Shown: positions 33,367-47,348, counted from the first letter of the stretch. The stretch is DNA of 64,000 bases from Steromphala cineraria (GCA_916613615.1 OU744728.1:35424450-35488449), one strand, 5' to 3'. The notes: generated by a model from the letters alone, not told the origin. Made by a program: numbers and translations.

Positions 33367-36300
33367 ACGCATTAGTTGATACCTGAAATATACTATAATT
33401 ATATTTTTCAATCGATGGACCAATGTCTAATAAGACATTAATTTGCCATCATTATTTGTAAAATAAAGTGGTTTCTTTCAAAGTTTTTAAAAAAAATATT
33501 TTCGATTTTCAAAATTTGTCAACTATCGGAATTAATATCTACGGTAGTTGTCCAATAGATGAACATACGTAAAAAGCAGTTGTAGGTCAAATAGTTTTTT
33601 TTCAAATATCTGATTTTTGTTTGTTTGTGTCCCAGCTTGAACTTTTTTATGGTTTAACAAACAAGATTGCTCTTGTATAAGTAGTTTTTTTAAGTTGCGA
33701 TAAATAAAACTCTTATTCGTGATGTGAATTAGGCGTCAGTTTATCAAAAAAATATAATAGTTTTACGCACCATTTCTTTCAACTTGAAGATTTCGTGTTT
33801 TTAGTGATAAGCGTTTTTGCTTCTGATTTTATGAGGAAGGTAATAATTCAGAATAGTGTTGATTGCTTATATTCACAGTTGTCTCTCAGGGAATAAGATG
33901 GATGACATTAAACTGTAGATCCGGCGCATCAGAGATAATTTGGCGATGTACCTGATATAACTTTTTCTACCAACACCTCTGTAATTGGTCCTGGGCTCGA
34001 ACCCTGAAAGGGATGGACAAGTCCTACCTTTTGCTGTCAAGAGCTAACCTACTGAGAGGTAAAGAATGACATGTCACATGTTTGGGTATTTTGCAATGGG
34101 GTATACATGTTTGTCATTATGAATCATTAGGAATACAACACCACAGTCACGGGGATTGTGTTATGCCTCTGACCAGAATCTCATTGTTATAATATCAATG
34201 TGTCGCTCCCTTGTTTCATATCATGTTGTTACTTGTTACTGAGATGAGTGACAGGGAACAATCATAGTATAAAAAAATTTGGAAAATGAGATTGACTCTA
34301 ACCAGTATGTCAGTATTTCGACTGTAAATAAATTACTGAAGCAGGGTCGGCATCATTGTGACTTATGGTTTTTTAAAGGGGGTCTACAAACCGAATTTTT
34401 AACTTCCAGAGTTTTATTAGCAGGGCCCCGAAAGAGTCGAAAATGCTCGGTTGGGAAGAAATCGTTTGGTTACGAACCGCTTACAGGTGACAGCCAGTAC
34501 GAAGTCTGTGTCATGTGACCCCCCTTACCCCTCTGGACGCTCTCATAAACGATGGTCAATTAAGCTAGGTTGTTGATTCCCTTTAAAACTGTGTTTGTGT
34601 TGCAATTGTTCCCTCGAATTGACCATCGCTTGCACGATACATTTACCAGCTGTCACAGCCACTGATGTTGTTGGCTTTTCCTCTGTAACAACGATAGCCA
34701 TCGTTATATAATTGATATACTCTCGAGGGGCGATGTTAAACCAAGCTCACCTTCCAATACCTATCTGTTCTTGAGAGCTTCTTGACTGACACTCACACAA
34801 ATGAGGGTATCTATGTAGACAGATAGTGAATGACACTTTAAGCTGGGAACAGACACCAAGCAGTGTTGTATTGTTTGGTTTACTATTAAGATGGTTTGGT
34901 TGCTAGAGTTAATCGTGAGACACCTGTTTATAATACCAATACAATATCGTCATCGTTGTCACTTTGTAGATTGCTCCTTGATCTCTATAAGGATGAAACA
35001 TGACACAATTCTGTTTTAAACATATTTATTTCACAATGTACATATACATTTATACATTTTGAAAGGGATTGTTTATCAAGCTCACAACGCTTATGTTAAA
35101 GCCTCTCTCTTGAACATAATATAAATACTTTCTTGATACATACAAAACTCAAATATATCAAATTAAACATACATTTGAGACATGGTAGGACATAAACAAT
35201 ACAATATGAAACCATGTTCAGTTTCTATGACATGTTATTAACAGTTGTTTAACTTTCATTGTTAACATAAAGGATTTATTGCAAGTCATATCCTTTAACA
35301 TAAAACTATCTATTTTGACTCACTTCTTCAGTCCTCTCGGATTATCATATCACTGGTGCTTATTTACATCATTGAATACATCATTAAAACATATATATTA
35401 TAAGAAATTTAGAATTGTTTTCAGACGATAGTTATGCAGTACCAATTCAGCACGATCTGCACTCACTTGTTATTCTTGTTATTCATCGTATGAGTCACTA
35501 TTCTATTGTATATTTGATTAGCCCCATTCTCTTCCCACAGAGGCAGTATATTTAACCAGAGGTTAGATCTGTATGTTATGACTTGAACTACCTCCGCGGG
35601 GATAGAATGGATCCACCTTTATTGCCTCTGTAAACTAACTAATTATTCATACACTCAATAATTGTCTGTCATAAGATGCATGCCTATAATAAATAGTATC
35701 GATTGTTGTATGTTCTTGTACCACCCAAGGTGGTTTTTTAAATAATGAAATCGTTGAATCATTAAATCGCAGTATTTCTGTCTCTGTTACTCGTTTCTGA
35801 TTATCTTTTAAACTAGCTTCCTTATCAATGTGTCCGTCGGTCTGTCAGTATGTTTGTCAGGCTGATCTAAGTTACTGAATATACAAGAAGACAATAAATC
35901 ACCCAGACATGCAGTTACCACTGGTAACCAAAGAACCAATACCTCTACGGAGCACTGTCATTTCTGATTATCTTCAGAATTGCTTGAATGGTCAGCATAT
36001 ATATGTAAATGACGTTCTGAAATCTTACACGCGATCTCAATGTAAAGTAAGTATCAACAAGGTATGCTGTCACAGTTGAGGGCCATTACATTATCAGTTA
36101 CATGGGACAATGCCACTCCTTGTTACAAGTCTCAACCCTATACTCTTACAATGTATAATGAATGATTGGACTAAATACCGAATAAAATGGAGTACTCGTA
36201 TTGCATATCAATCTATCCGATACACTCGTAAGTTTAGGATTGGTAAATGTCTTGTGTGTTAACATTGTCATGATCGCCTTAACATGGACAGATTTGAAAT

Positions 36301-39300
36301 TCTAGGAATTACTCATATATTGCTTTGCATGACATGCAGAAGGGTGACATAATGTCGAGATGTACAATTGAAATTGAATACTGTGCTAAATGAAATTCTT
36401 TTTTAATAAATCAAATATCATCTGATTGGAAAACAACGTATCTTGTAAATTCAGACGTTGAGTAGACTAACAATTAGACCCTGAAATATAGATTTGTGAA
36501 TGGGATATTTTTAATGTTTGATTTAAACTAAAATAATATGAGTCCTTAACTACACGTTTTCATTTAGTTTGTTGTGGATTATAGTCTTGAAGTGCATTGA
36601 TTGATTTAACTAACTAATGTAATCTATCTATGTCTATGGATGACGGTATACACTCAGGGGCAAAAGAGACGATAGCAACTTTTCAAAAGAGTACAATAAA
36701 AATCCTGTCGTAAATGAAATGCAACTCCAAATCCTTTTGTTAGGCTAATACGTTATGAAGAAGTACTCACAATTTCAAACACCAGAGTATGATACATTTA
36801 ATTGTATGACTGTTCAAATACACGAGGGGTTCTAAAACAGCAGTTTCAATGTTCTTTTTGGTCATAATCTTTGGAATTGGAATACTGGTAAACAAATTAT
36901 CAAGATTATAAATTTCATGAATTAAAGATTTTATCAATATAAAGAAAACCTTGATAGGAATTAATTTGTCATTGCATCTTGTCTGAAAGTTGGTTTAGAA
37001 ACAAGGAAAAGAGCTTTTTTCCCTATTCTATGTCGTCTAGTTGAGGAGATTTTAAACGGCATTTTGAAAGGCGTGTTTCTCAAAAGCGTTAACAGATATG
37101 ACTTTGTATTTCAAACGTCAGTGTAAGCAGACAATGAAAACATACAACTACTTTTACAACTCAATTAGCTAAGACCTCCTTGTTGAAGTAAAGCCCCACC
37201 ACACAGGTATAAGGCACTACTCCCATTGAAGTTCTAATACAGGTAACACGGGGCGTTATTGCAAGTAGTAAGCACTATACAGGTAATCCAATCAACGATG
37301 CAAGACAGGTAACCAGGTAAGATAAGTACATTGGTATAAGTAAATCGCAGGTGAAGTAAGTAATAAGCTTTCTTTCGATAATCTCCTTCTAGGTAAGAAA
37401 TGTCGATATTGGATCATATAATGTTTAACTTACTTTACTTTATCCCTCATAAGCTCTCTTGTCCCCCCTCAATTAGAGAGGGTTTAAGAGCGTAAGCTTA
37501 CTTTTACTTACCACAGAAACATATTTATGTTGTTTTGAAGTAAGGTTAGTTTCAAATAGTTACTCAATATCTTTCATTACATAATCTTTGCTTTTCTTCC
37601 CTACGTGTATCATTATATTTTTTAAAGCATCTATTGTTACAAAGGTATGTAATGGCAAATGCATAGGGAGAAGTGGATTCGGGAAAACATTCAAAGAGCT
37701 TCGAAGAGACGATTTGATTAATTTCACGAATCCACGACTTCATATGCATTCTCCATCTTAATCCATATATGACCTGAGAACATGAGAACTGGCTTTTTTA
37801 ACATTTTCAATATGATTCTCACTCTTTACTCTAAAAAAATGCTAATTCGTCAAATATATCGGATACAATCTTACGACGAACTTGAAATTGATGCACGTGT
37901 ATCGCCAAACTTTCAGGAGCCGCTATGAGATTGACAGCCAATACCCCGCACGGTACGTGCGCCAAACGCGTTACTCGTATAATTAAAATCACACACGACT
38001 TGTTTATACGCTAACATTGAAAGTGTGCCAATCCTCCCTAGCTCAGTTGGAGGAAATCTTTGATTTAAAAAAAAGGGCTGCGAGATCAAGACTTGACCTC
38101 GACACTTTCAAATCGAAATTTCAAATTTAAGATACTTACCTATTCGGACATATCATGGCAACTAGTAATCGAGTACACTCTTATAAAACAAAATATAGCC
38201 GGGACAGTCAATAAGCAGTTGATCCTTAAAAATGATTTACTGTTAACACAATAGAGTGACATCAGAATGGATTAAATATACTCAGGATATAGAATTTATC
38301 ATCTGATCTGATTCCATCTTCTACATTCAACTCAAAGACGTTACAATAGTACAATCATACGAAGTCCAGCTTAACAACCTAACTTATTAAATGGTGAATT
38401 CGAGGGCATCAATCAAAACTCAATTTCCAATACAATATAAATTTTATAGTAACTTTAAAATAAACATTTCGAGCTCAATTAAATCACTAGTTCTCCGAAA
38501 GAGAAACCCTTCAACTCACACCACTCTCTTTCCATATCGGCTATCCATATCAGAACAATCAACAGCAATTACAAGCTCAACTGAACTAGTGTACCTTACA
38601 CTCTATGTATACAGTTTTCATCGCACGTAAAAGACAGCTCACCAACCCGGACCAAACACCCCTCCCCAATTCAAAAAAATATACCAAATACTTATAATTA
38701 CATTTCAGTTTAAGTTATGCAATAAGATTACTTTACATCTTATCAATATGCAGCCTTCTAATGTTCAATTCTAACTCCCCTTTCCAAAATCGTGTTTCAC
38801 TTCTTTTACACGACAAAATGGTTTCCCTGATCAGAATGTTTAACAAGCTCAAGTTAAGCGTGTAGTTGTTCAACACAACTCCAGCTAATGCTCTTTAAGG
38901 TTCGTTAGCACCCAAACCACCCACCCCCCCCCCCCCTCCTTGAAGGGGGACGGAGGTATCAGAGCGGTACGATATCACTCACCTGTACAGGTAGAAACGG
39001 GACCGGGGACTATTCACTGCCTAACAACGTGTTATTGTGTATAGCGCTGTGTGGATATATCGGGAGACGCCGGATTCAGGTACAATATGTTGTAGATTAT
39101 GTTCATTTCACAATAATTTCATCCATTGATTGTTATGAATTGTGTTTTCTACTCGAAGATTTCATTGTTTACATGAATATTGATTGTGGTTTTTGGCACA
39201 ATGAGATCATCCTTACATTGTTATGAAATTTGTTCTTCATTTGAAAATTTTATTTATCATATGAATAGTGGATAGGAGTTAATCCATAGATTGTTATCCA

Positions 39301-40128
39301 TTATGTACATATCTTGATGCTCATATATTTCAATATGAAGAGTGATTCTTACGCTATGATTTTATCTATACACTGTTATGGAAGGTGTTCTTTTCATTAT
39401 CATTTTTCCTTACATTGGAATGAATCGTGGTCTTTCAATTCATCCATTGATTGTTTTGACGTGGTTTTCATTTCACAGTCATTTAAGTCGTAAATTGTGA
39501 CGAATTTGGATCTACGTCACAGTAATTTCAGCTGATTACTGCCATGTGCCCTTCGTTAAATACTGATTGTGGGCACTAAATTGATTTTTAGTTTTGTGTA
39601 ACAAGTTCCTTGTCAAACTTGCTGTATCGTTTGTTGAAATTCATGAATTGTATAATTTCGAAAATGTCTTTTTTACATACATGTAAGCGTCAAAAAGGAA
39701 GAGTAAGTTATATATAATGTACCACATAAGATAGATATGAAATCAGAGTAGCCTACGATTTGTAACGTACCCGAAATAAGTTAGGGAGAGGGGGTTCAAT
39801 ATCATGGTAGCCATGGTTACAGAAAAATAAACTTGAAAATAAAAATAATAAAAACTTGAAAATAAGAAAAACTGTGTCAAACATTATGGATATAAAAACT
39901 ACAGATCAAACAGACGTTTTCAAGGTATACGTAGTGATATAAATCTATCACTGAGAAAATCACATCTCAATTGCTTATGTGATTATAATTGTCATTATCA
40001 AAACTGGCTAGATTTACCTGGGACACATCAAAGGTATGGTTTAGTACCTGGAAAGCAACATTTGTGATGTATAAACCAACATGCCAGGGGATTATATTGG
40101 TTGACTGCATCTTGCGAACAATAGATGT
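33367..40128. other. Gene-free stretch with SINE-like scraps and a poly-C tract
   Basis: No supported gene. A tRNA A-box-like CCTAGCTCAGTTGG lies near 38037 without a good B box. A C run occurs at about 38922-38936. A 12-13-base inverted repeat (ACGATGGTCAATT near 34551 and AATTGACCATCG near 34617) is present. A 79-residue frame at 34279-34518 has no recognised domain. Confidence 0.5.
33985..34060 (-). repeat. tRNA-derived SINE-like head
   Basis: On the minus strand, TCAGTAGGTTAGCTC (A-box-like) is followed about 40 bases later by GGGTTCGAGCCC (B box and T-arm). Spacing fits a pol III internal promoter. No cloverleaf is apparent. Confidence 0.4.
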
Positions 40129-40734
40129 TCAGTGTGATGTTAACCATATGGGTAAAACAAAATTGTGGACTGGTAATTGAATGAAAAACGCAAATGTTAG
40201 TAAAATGAATGATGACAGAAAGGCAAGCATCTCAAACACATTTGGATGCGCTTTGGCCACAATCGTCTTGTTGGGTAGCAGGAAGAAGACGAGGGGAAAC
40301 ATCTGACCTCCAACCATGGCGTGAAGAGTGTACAGCTGGAGGAAAAGCGATGGTGCAACATAAAATGTTCCATCGCCGTAGATGACATCAGCCGCACACA
40401 AATGTTCCAGATTCGATGTTGTCGTCATGCCCAGGATCTTGTTGTCTTCCCCGTCGTTGATGATGACGAAAGGTTCGCCGGCGTCGGTCGTCTTGTACTC
40501 GTCCGGGATGAGGATGTCACGTCGAGTTGTAGGAATGGCGGGGAACGTCGACCTACGAGCCTTGTAGAGTCTGTTTTTCACAGTGTCGTACGTAGGCATG
40601 GAGGCGACAAGTGATCGGTTTTCTTCTGTCCATGGACCATCTTCCAATGAAGATACTTCCTCATTGTATAGCGTTGGCATTGCCGTCAAACACGTCTTGG
40701 CTTTGGTCTTCAGGCCCGTCAATGTTTTGCGAAT
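40129..40734 (-). CDS. MULE transposase-like fragment, exon 2 of a FLYWCH/MULE gene
   Basis: Minus-strand exon following the acceptor TTTTACAG. It opens with IRKTLTGLKTKAKT in phase with the FLYWCH exon at 40888-41145. Its core has IYGDGTFYVAP, then LFLQLYTLHA and FFLLPNKT, the pattern at the start of the MULE transposase domain; the Asp in GDGTF matches the first catalytic acid. After about residue 175 of the open frame the sequence turns hydrophobic and unlike the family until the stop at 40129. The rest of the catalytic domain is therefore missing or in an exon I could not find. It may be a decayed Mutator-like element or a captured host gene. Confidence 0.6.
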   Translation of the reverse strand: MRKTLTGLKTKAKTCLTAMPTLYNEEVSSLEDGPWTEENRSLVASMPTYDTVKNRLYKARRSTFPAIPTTRRDILIPDEYKTTDAGEPFVIINDGEDNKILGMTTTSNLEHLCAADVIYGDGTFYVAPSLFLQLYTLHAMVGGQMFPLVFFLLPNKTIVAKAHPNVFEMLAFLSSFILLTFAFFIQLPVHNFVLPIWLTSH

Positions 40735-40887
40735 CTGTAAAAGAAGACACAATAGTATTATATTATTATAATATTATGTGTATTAGAGCATTCGATTGGG
40801 GTCCCTTCCAATAAAACATATACTTGGACTTCATATATTCTTACTATATAATATTACTATACTATATTACATGTCTGTTTCACTTAC

Positions 40888-41145
40888 CGTTATTTCATCA
40901 TGGACTGGAGCGTGGTTGTGCTGGGAAGGATGTTTGGTAAGGATGTCATCAACTGTCGAAACGCTTGAGGTACAATTCTTATCTATGCACTTCCATGACG
41001 TCCATGATGCAGCATCACGTTTGGAGCGTCGTCTGAACATGTAACCACCAAGACATAGATATCTTCCTCCTCTTGAAGTTGGAATGAACATGAGACCTAT
41101 CTGTTGATTTGCCATATTGCAATATATTGCCATATTACCTGACAT
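40888..41145 (-). CDS. FLYWCH zinc finger, exon 1 of a FLYWCH/MULE gene
   Basis: The reading frame runs from ATG at 41145 to the donor ACG|GTAAGT at 40888 (phase 0). It contains PTSRGGRYLCLGGYMFRRRS, then a TSWKCIDKNC segment and HPSQHNH. This fits the FLYWCH finger with C-x5-C and H-x-H ligands. FLYWCH domains bind DNA and are commonly fused to MULE-type transposases in invertebrates. The start is uncertain: later Met residues or an upstream exon are possible. The join to 40734 restores frame across a 153-base intron. Confidence 0.65.
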
Positions 41146-43416
41146 CCAGGTACATTATATACCTATTATAATTGGTGAGTTAAAATCATGTAATAATTCG
41201 ATAGTTAGCAACGACTAATAACTGGTGAGTTACAATCATGTAATAATCAGTTAATTATCAATAGGTGAGCGAACATTCAATCAATAATCGTCAAAAATCG
41301 GCCGATAATTGCTGAGTTAAAATCAGCCGATTTCACAGCCAGTTCACATTTCTGTATAACCCAGCATTAAAACAACACATGTTGCCTTCGGTGAAACTTC
41401 AAAGGGTTTCTACTGTAATAACAAATGTTGCTTTCCAGGTACGTCCCCAAAGGTATAATAGTCTGAAAATTCTCCCGCTGCCAAGGAGGAAGTTTGTCTT
41501 TTGAAATGTTATCGATCTGTCATTAAATCAAAATCAATCAATACTTATCGATGACAGTTATTATTTGCTTGAGGGTATTGTATGACGCGATAGAACTGGG
41601 TTACATTGTGCAATTTCTTTCTTTTGCATACGAAACAATCTTTGCACTAATGATGTTAGAAGCTGTGGTTGCGTTATTGTCCTTATCATGGTATATGATA
41701 TGGTTACCCTTGTACCTTGTTACCCAATGTATTTGTGTATTCTTTACAATACATTTTTATTTTGAGAAAAAAGTGGATCAATACTGTGTATCAATTTGAT
41801 TTGGGTTTTTTTTCGTTACAATGAACAACTTTGTATATAGCTTAGTTTGTAAATAAATGCACCATTTTAATAAGGTAAAGTTTATTCGCTCTTTAAGAAG
41901 TATTTCTCCTTATCATAACTGTGCAAAGATGCTAATTTCCCTTGAAATTGTTTCCCCTTTAGTAAGTTTTAGTCATAAAGGAAATAGGAGACAAGTTTAG
42001 GCTTTTTTCCAACTTTCGGGGTTTTAAGAATGGTTGTAGTTGATATAATATCATTAGTTTTAATGGACGAGAATAGGGTGATGGTCATGGTTATTTGCTT
42101 TACAACAAGATAAGAAATTTCCTTAGTTCAGTATGGTTTACAAATTTGAATTTCAGAAAAAGAGATCTTCTGAGTGTATACTTTAGAAAATAAATTATAA
42201 AATTCCAGTGCACTCAAAGAACGGCTAGCCCTTCCTTCATCTTTCAATACGTCACACAGATAACAAAGGATTTTCTGGGAATGAACTCATCTCGTGTTAA
42301 TAAAGTTAGGAACCAATACCTCACATTGTTAACACACCTTCTTTTCCAACAGGTGTAGGGAATTATTTCTGAACCAACACAAGAACGAATACGTACATAT
42401 ATATGTCTTACCCCATACGTTACAAAACCGTATACAAGGTAAACAAGTAAAGATTGATATATTGATACACGTTGATATTGTTATCTCATGTTAATTACCT
42501 GTCTTGTATGTTTACTCTTTCTCCAATAGGTTTGCTTATTTGGTTCCTCGAGTTTATTCCAGTGCAAACCAAGCATATCGAACAAAGCCCCTGGCGTGTT
42601 ATACAGAGATACGCTGTGCTCATATCCATATGAAAGCCCAATGATTTTCATTAAGAAAAGACAGAAGGTTTTGTTTAATTGATACCTATTTATGATGTAA
42701 AACTTAATATGTTAGAATGTTAACATTTTCATGGGTGTTTCATGATAACATTAGTTGTTTTGGATTATTAATGTGTACATGATTAATCGTTTAATACTAC
42801 ATTGACCTTAGTTTTGAATTCAAGTGACATGTTTTATTAGTAAGATATTGCATACTGTAGATGGGTTACGTATATAGATAAGGAAGATAAGACGGATACA
42901 GATAAGTGCTGTTTATCTGAATAGGAAAGTTCAATATTTTTCATTAAGATAACGTTTATTTATTTTGAATTTGCCGTCTAAGACTAAATTCAACGAAAGC
43001 GTTTAATATGACATAGTGAGATAGTGTATGATATGCGTTTTATCTTCGAAATCACATTGACAAACATCTGGTGTTTGAAAACGTTAAATGAAATTGAAAT
43101 CACGTCTCAAAGGCTCTGTTCAATAAATAAAGGCACATGTTAATAATACGCTTTTGCGATATTAATCCATGTTAGTTATATTAAAACTGGGCTGCAGCGA
43201 TTTATATTCAAGTATTGTCTGTTTCTGCTTAGATTTGACATGGCTGATGAATGCCCCTCCAGTCATTGATTGGTTTCGCAAGTTGTTATATTGGAGGGGA
43301 ATATACATTGATGTACAAAAGAAAGTAAGAAAGTATTCAATGTAACCCAAAAAATTAAGAATAGTCAATGTAACCCAAAAAATGAAGTTATTTTGAATTG
43401 CGAGAGAAAATACAAT
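41146..43416. other. Gene-free stretch
   Basis: A hydrophobic 82-residue frame at 41551-41799 lacks family features or context. No repeat element was recognised. Variants of GGTGAGTTAMAATCATGTAA recur near 41174 and 41223. Confidence 0.45.
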
Positions 43417-43503
43417 CAAAAGAATTCTTGCAAATTCTGCTGGCAAATCTTGGATCGAAACAGGCCGTCCAAGACAATCCCATAAATGTTCGAAAGGATT
43501 CAT
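43417..43503 (-). pseudogene. Tc1/mariner transposase C-terminal remnant
   Basis: The minus-strand frame reads MNPFEHLWDCLGRPVSIQDL and about ten further residues. The NPxEHxWD block holds the last catalytic Glu of Tc1-type transposases. Nothing upstream or downstream is recognisably transposase. A direct repeat of TCAATGTAACCCAAAAAAT lies about 35-80 bases downstream in the same frame, supporting decay. Confidence 0.6.
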
Positions 43504-46336
43504 ACCTAGAGAATACATGTAGACTCACTTTGGTTCCTTCTTGGTAAACCTGGTTCTATAGGATATTTATGTTTTGTAGACGTCTGTTCATTGTTTATCT
43601 GATGATTTAATGCCCCAGTACCGTTGCTGCCATCGAAGGCGAAGTTACGAATAAATTTCAAAATTGAATAGTACAGACACCAACATCTATAATGAGCGCT
43701 GTCCCTCGGGGTTTACCGCTGTATGGGCTTGTTTGACGTCGCAACTATATTTTTCAAACGTTGCATGAGTTAGTACAACTGCTGAATTTAATGTTTAAAG
43801 TTTGCATCACTTCAAAATTGATGTGTCATTCCAATTTCTGTACACATATTTTGACAAAAGGACATTGTGCATTGCTGTGATAACTACTGGCATTAAGCTA
43901 ATCGTAGTTAGAGTTTAACAAATATTTCAGGCCTGACGTTGAAGTTGTTTTTTAAGTAAGAAACATTTTCTGTTTAAACGTATTTTCTTTCTTTCTTTTT
44001 TTATTATAAATAACCTGGTCAGCGAACGAGATGAGAAACAATGCTTCATGTGCAATGATTGAATATTGCACCGGTGTACTACAAGGGTGACAACTTAGAC
44101 CGACCTTCTTCATAGTAGAACTACAAGCTGAAGTGTTGCTCCTCACCAATGCTATGCTGTCTATTACAAGATAGTTTTCTAAGCCTCGCCTATTGTCCCT
44201 CTGTATGATATACCTTCAAGGGGGCATATCATATGGACACGGCGCTATCTTGAATCGCCTGTTTGTCGTGTTCTGTTTGTTCCATGCATTTATCTTCCCA
44301 TCGACTTCTGATAGGATCTTGTGTCGTCGTCATGAAATGAAATATTGTAAATTGGCGTGGATAGTATGAATGGTGGGATTGAAGATTGTTTTTGAAACTG
44401 GAAAACGGTAATGGAATGACCTGTGTCGGAGAATTAAGGTATGATCTTCTATCAATCTTCGCTCGGTTCTTGCTCTTTTAGATGGATTGATTCAGTGATA
44501 TGTGAATGTTTAGCTTAATAAGTTGACAGAGGCAGTGAACAACATTTCAAGTTGATTAATAATTTGAAGGTAGGTAATGATAAGGGTTTTTTCAATGAAA
44601 CTAAGAATATTTTCGATAGATTTAGTGTTGTTTTGTACAACGATTTGGGATTGTTTATACCTCGGGCGTAAGGCATGCATTGCGAAGTTTTATTTTGTAT
44701 TTGCTTTTAATTCATATATTGTGTATATATGGTAGTCATTTTCTGATTGCGTATAAATATTTGTAAGTTGTTTGAAAAGAAGCTGTTTATTTCTAAGGAA
44801 AAAGATCAGAAAAATAATGATTTTAGTAATTGTTTTGTACTGTTTAAGAACAGATTCGTGCAGTCTGTTTTCTGTATTCAAAAACGAACAGGTTATCCAT
44901 TTTACACTTTATGATACATAATCTTGATTATGTATTAATTTCCACTATTTCGCGCTATTTTATGTTAGTATAGGTCAAAATCAGGATCTCCCAAATGTTT
45001 TTATATGGTTTGATTCCGTTTTCAAAGTATGAAATGCATTTGACATTCAATAACCGAATAAAAAAAATTTTACCTTTCCGACTCCGTCATAACACTTAAC
45101 GTAAATGTTTGCTTTCCGCTTCACTTTTGATTCAACCGTTTGCTGTTATTTTTAACATTTTAACCTCTCTGTTTGAATGTTCCGTGTGCTTGACTCTGAA
45201 GTGGAAACTCTTAGTTCAAGTAGAGACTAGCCCGATGGCAGACATACGTAATATATACTTAGCAACACCGTGCTACTCCTTTAAGTATTATACCGTAATG
45301 CCTCTTAGTGTGAGTTTAGTATACTCTTTTATAATATGCCATGGTTTATGGATAGAACGTATTTGTATGGTTTAATTAAGGTACCCGTGATATGATAGAC
45401 TGAATGAAATGAATACAAAACTAGAGTGAATATTTTACATTTTAATATAGATTGCAGGGAAAGGAAATTACACTAGAAAATAAGTCCTAAACTTGTGACT
45501 GAATAACTTAAGTCGAAGCTGAAATCAAATGTTCGAGGACATGGTAGGTGGCACTCAGGATTTACAAATCTTCAAAATATTTTAGCGCAAATACTCGTAT
45601 GGTTAGGTCGAAAATACAATGAATAACATCCAATTGATGAGTTATCCCCGAAGATTTGAATGCGTGATGGTGGGAATAACGAAAACGGCAAAATTGTGAA
45701 ACCCGACCCAGTATCTAGAACCAATCAGCACTCTCTGCTGAGAATTGACATTTTGAGGGTTTCTTCCGATAGAGTGAAACATCTCACATCATGCCTTTAT
45801 GAGTGTTGGTGAGAAACTTCAAGAGAAAACGTAAGAGTGGAAAGACTCTCAACCTCTAGCATTACTATAAATAATCAAATGTCAGTCTAAAGAGTCAAAG
45901 AATACAAAAACAGTACGTGATAGGTAAAAGTTATAAAACAAATGAACAACTTGTCGGAAGATGAACTTTCCTTTTTCAACGAGGTTGATATCTTTTATAT
46001 CAGAAGATATATATTCTATAAGTTACATTAATTCTCCATTAATTTTGAATAATTTCAAAGAATTAATATGTCGTAATCACCGTATTGACGTCATAGCAGT
46101 GTCAGTTGATGATGTAAAAAGTGATATCGTGCTATTAATGCCGTCGGGATAGCACTAGTTTCCAGTGTTATATCGCTTTGATAATATCGAATGATATACC
46201 CGTTCAAATTAAAATAAACAGTTTTATGCATTTTCTGTAATGAAAACGAATTTTTTTATTATCAACATTAACATACTACTATAGTAACTACAATACGTGT
46301 ACAGCTCAAGAGAGCGCTGCTCAAAGGCGTTTTGGT
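43504..46336. other. Gene-free stretch
   Basis: No supported exon or complete repeat element was found. Open frames are short and AT-driven. Confidence 0.45.
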
Positions 46337-46418
46337 ACACAAGCACTTGATGCATGGGCAGTGCTGATATGCTATATATAGTATACATCAGCACTGCCCA
46401 TGCATCAAGTGCTTGTGT
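46337..46418. repeat. Perfect 32-bp-arm hairpin
   Basis: The arms 46337-46368 (starting ACACAAGCACTTGATGCATG) and 46387-46418 are exact reverse complements, separated by an 18-base AT-rich loop (ATGCTATATATAGTATAC). It is the strongest perfect palindrome noticed in the window. No flanking duplication is evident. Confidence 0.9.
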
Positions 46419-47232
46419 TTTGGTGGTCCCTCGATCTCTGGATATCAGTCCTTGAGACACATCTTTTACCATCTCAACTCCCTTGGGAAACAAGTGACGT
46501 GCAGTAATGTGTTCATATCACTCTTAATCATTATCTCAATGTCCATTTATAAGTCATTCAGAATAAAAATACACTACGAGATAACACATTCCTCATTTTC
46601 ATATCAGAAGATCCGTATATTACAAGAGGGACATTTACCTATATCTTGATTAAATAAGGGCTTTGGTCATTTAGCTTGCTTGTATGTATTCAAAAGCCAG
46701 GTAATCTCTTAATACCCGATTTACTGTATCCTACTGTAGGATTTATTACCTGGATTAACACAGCACGTCACTGATTGGGTAATATTTCACCAATGAGGGC
46801 CGCTGCACGTCAGGCAAGGCAATATAATCTCACATAAAACACTGTAGTTGTTTGATTGGTACATTATGTTTTGTCATATTGCAATAATAGGCCCTGAAAT
46901 AACATGTGTTATCATTTCACTCTTTACCATAAACTCATTTACATTTTCATATACTTGTTGTAAAGATCATGTTTCGTTTGATATTTACCTTTTGTTCATA
47001 ATTGTATTCAATGGTTATATTTCATAATGGAACATATATTTATATATGTATGTCGTATAGGCGTTATGTATATTGTTATCAAGAATCCAAATTTTAGGCT
47101 AGCAATGACTTCACTCGTTAAATGTTATAGATTGATTGACTCATGTTCAATTGAACTTAGATATAATTGGCAGGGTTGATTATATCGACTTACATTCTAT
47201 TTATATTCAAACCTTTTTTTTAATCGTTTACT

Positions 47233-47348
47233 ATCATTAATCTAAAATTGTGACATATTTCGTTGTAAGGTCCATATTCCTTTCAGTAACATCATTAATC
47301 TAAAATTGTGACATATTTCGTTGTAAGGTCCATATTCCCTTCAGTAAC
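47233..47348. repeat. 58-bp tandem duplication
   Basis: Two adjacent 58-base copies (47233-47290, 47291-47348), starting ATCATTAATCTAAAATTGTG, differ at one position. The near-identity indicates a recent event. Confidence 0.9.

Noticed and set aside
34279..34518. 79-residue open frame
   Set aside because: No domain, unremarkable composition, and no supporting exon signals.
38922..38936. Poly-C tract
   Set aside because: A simple homopolymer with no flanking structure I could tie to a function.
40321..40814. Plus-strand open frames opposite the MULE exon
   Set aside because: They are antisense to a recognisable transposase core and show no family features.
41551..41799. Hydrophobic frame resembling a membrane protein
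   Set aside because: T-rich DNA yields hydrophobic codons by composition; no family pattern or flanking exon.
43162..43416. Remainder of the minus-strand frame after the Tc1 motif
   Set aside because: Only the NPFEHLWD segment resembles transposase; the rest is AT-rich and includes a short nucleotide repeat.
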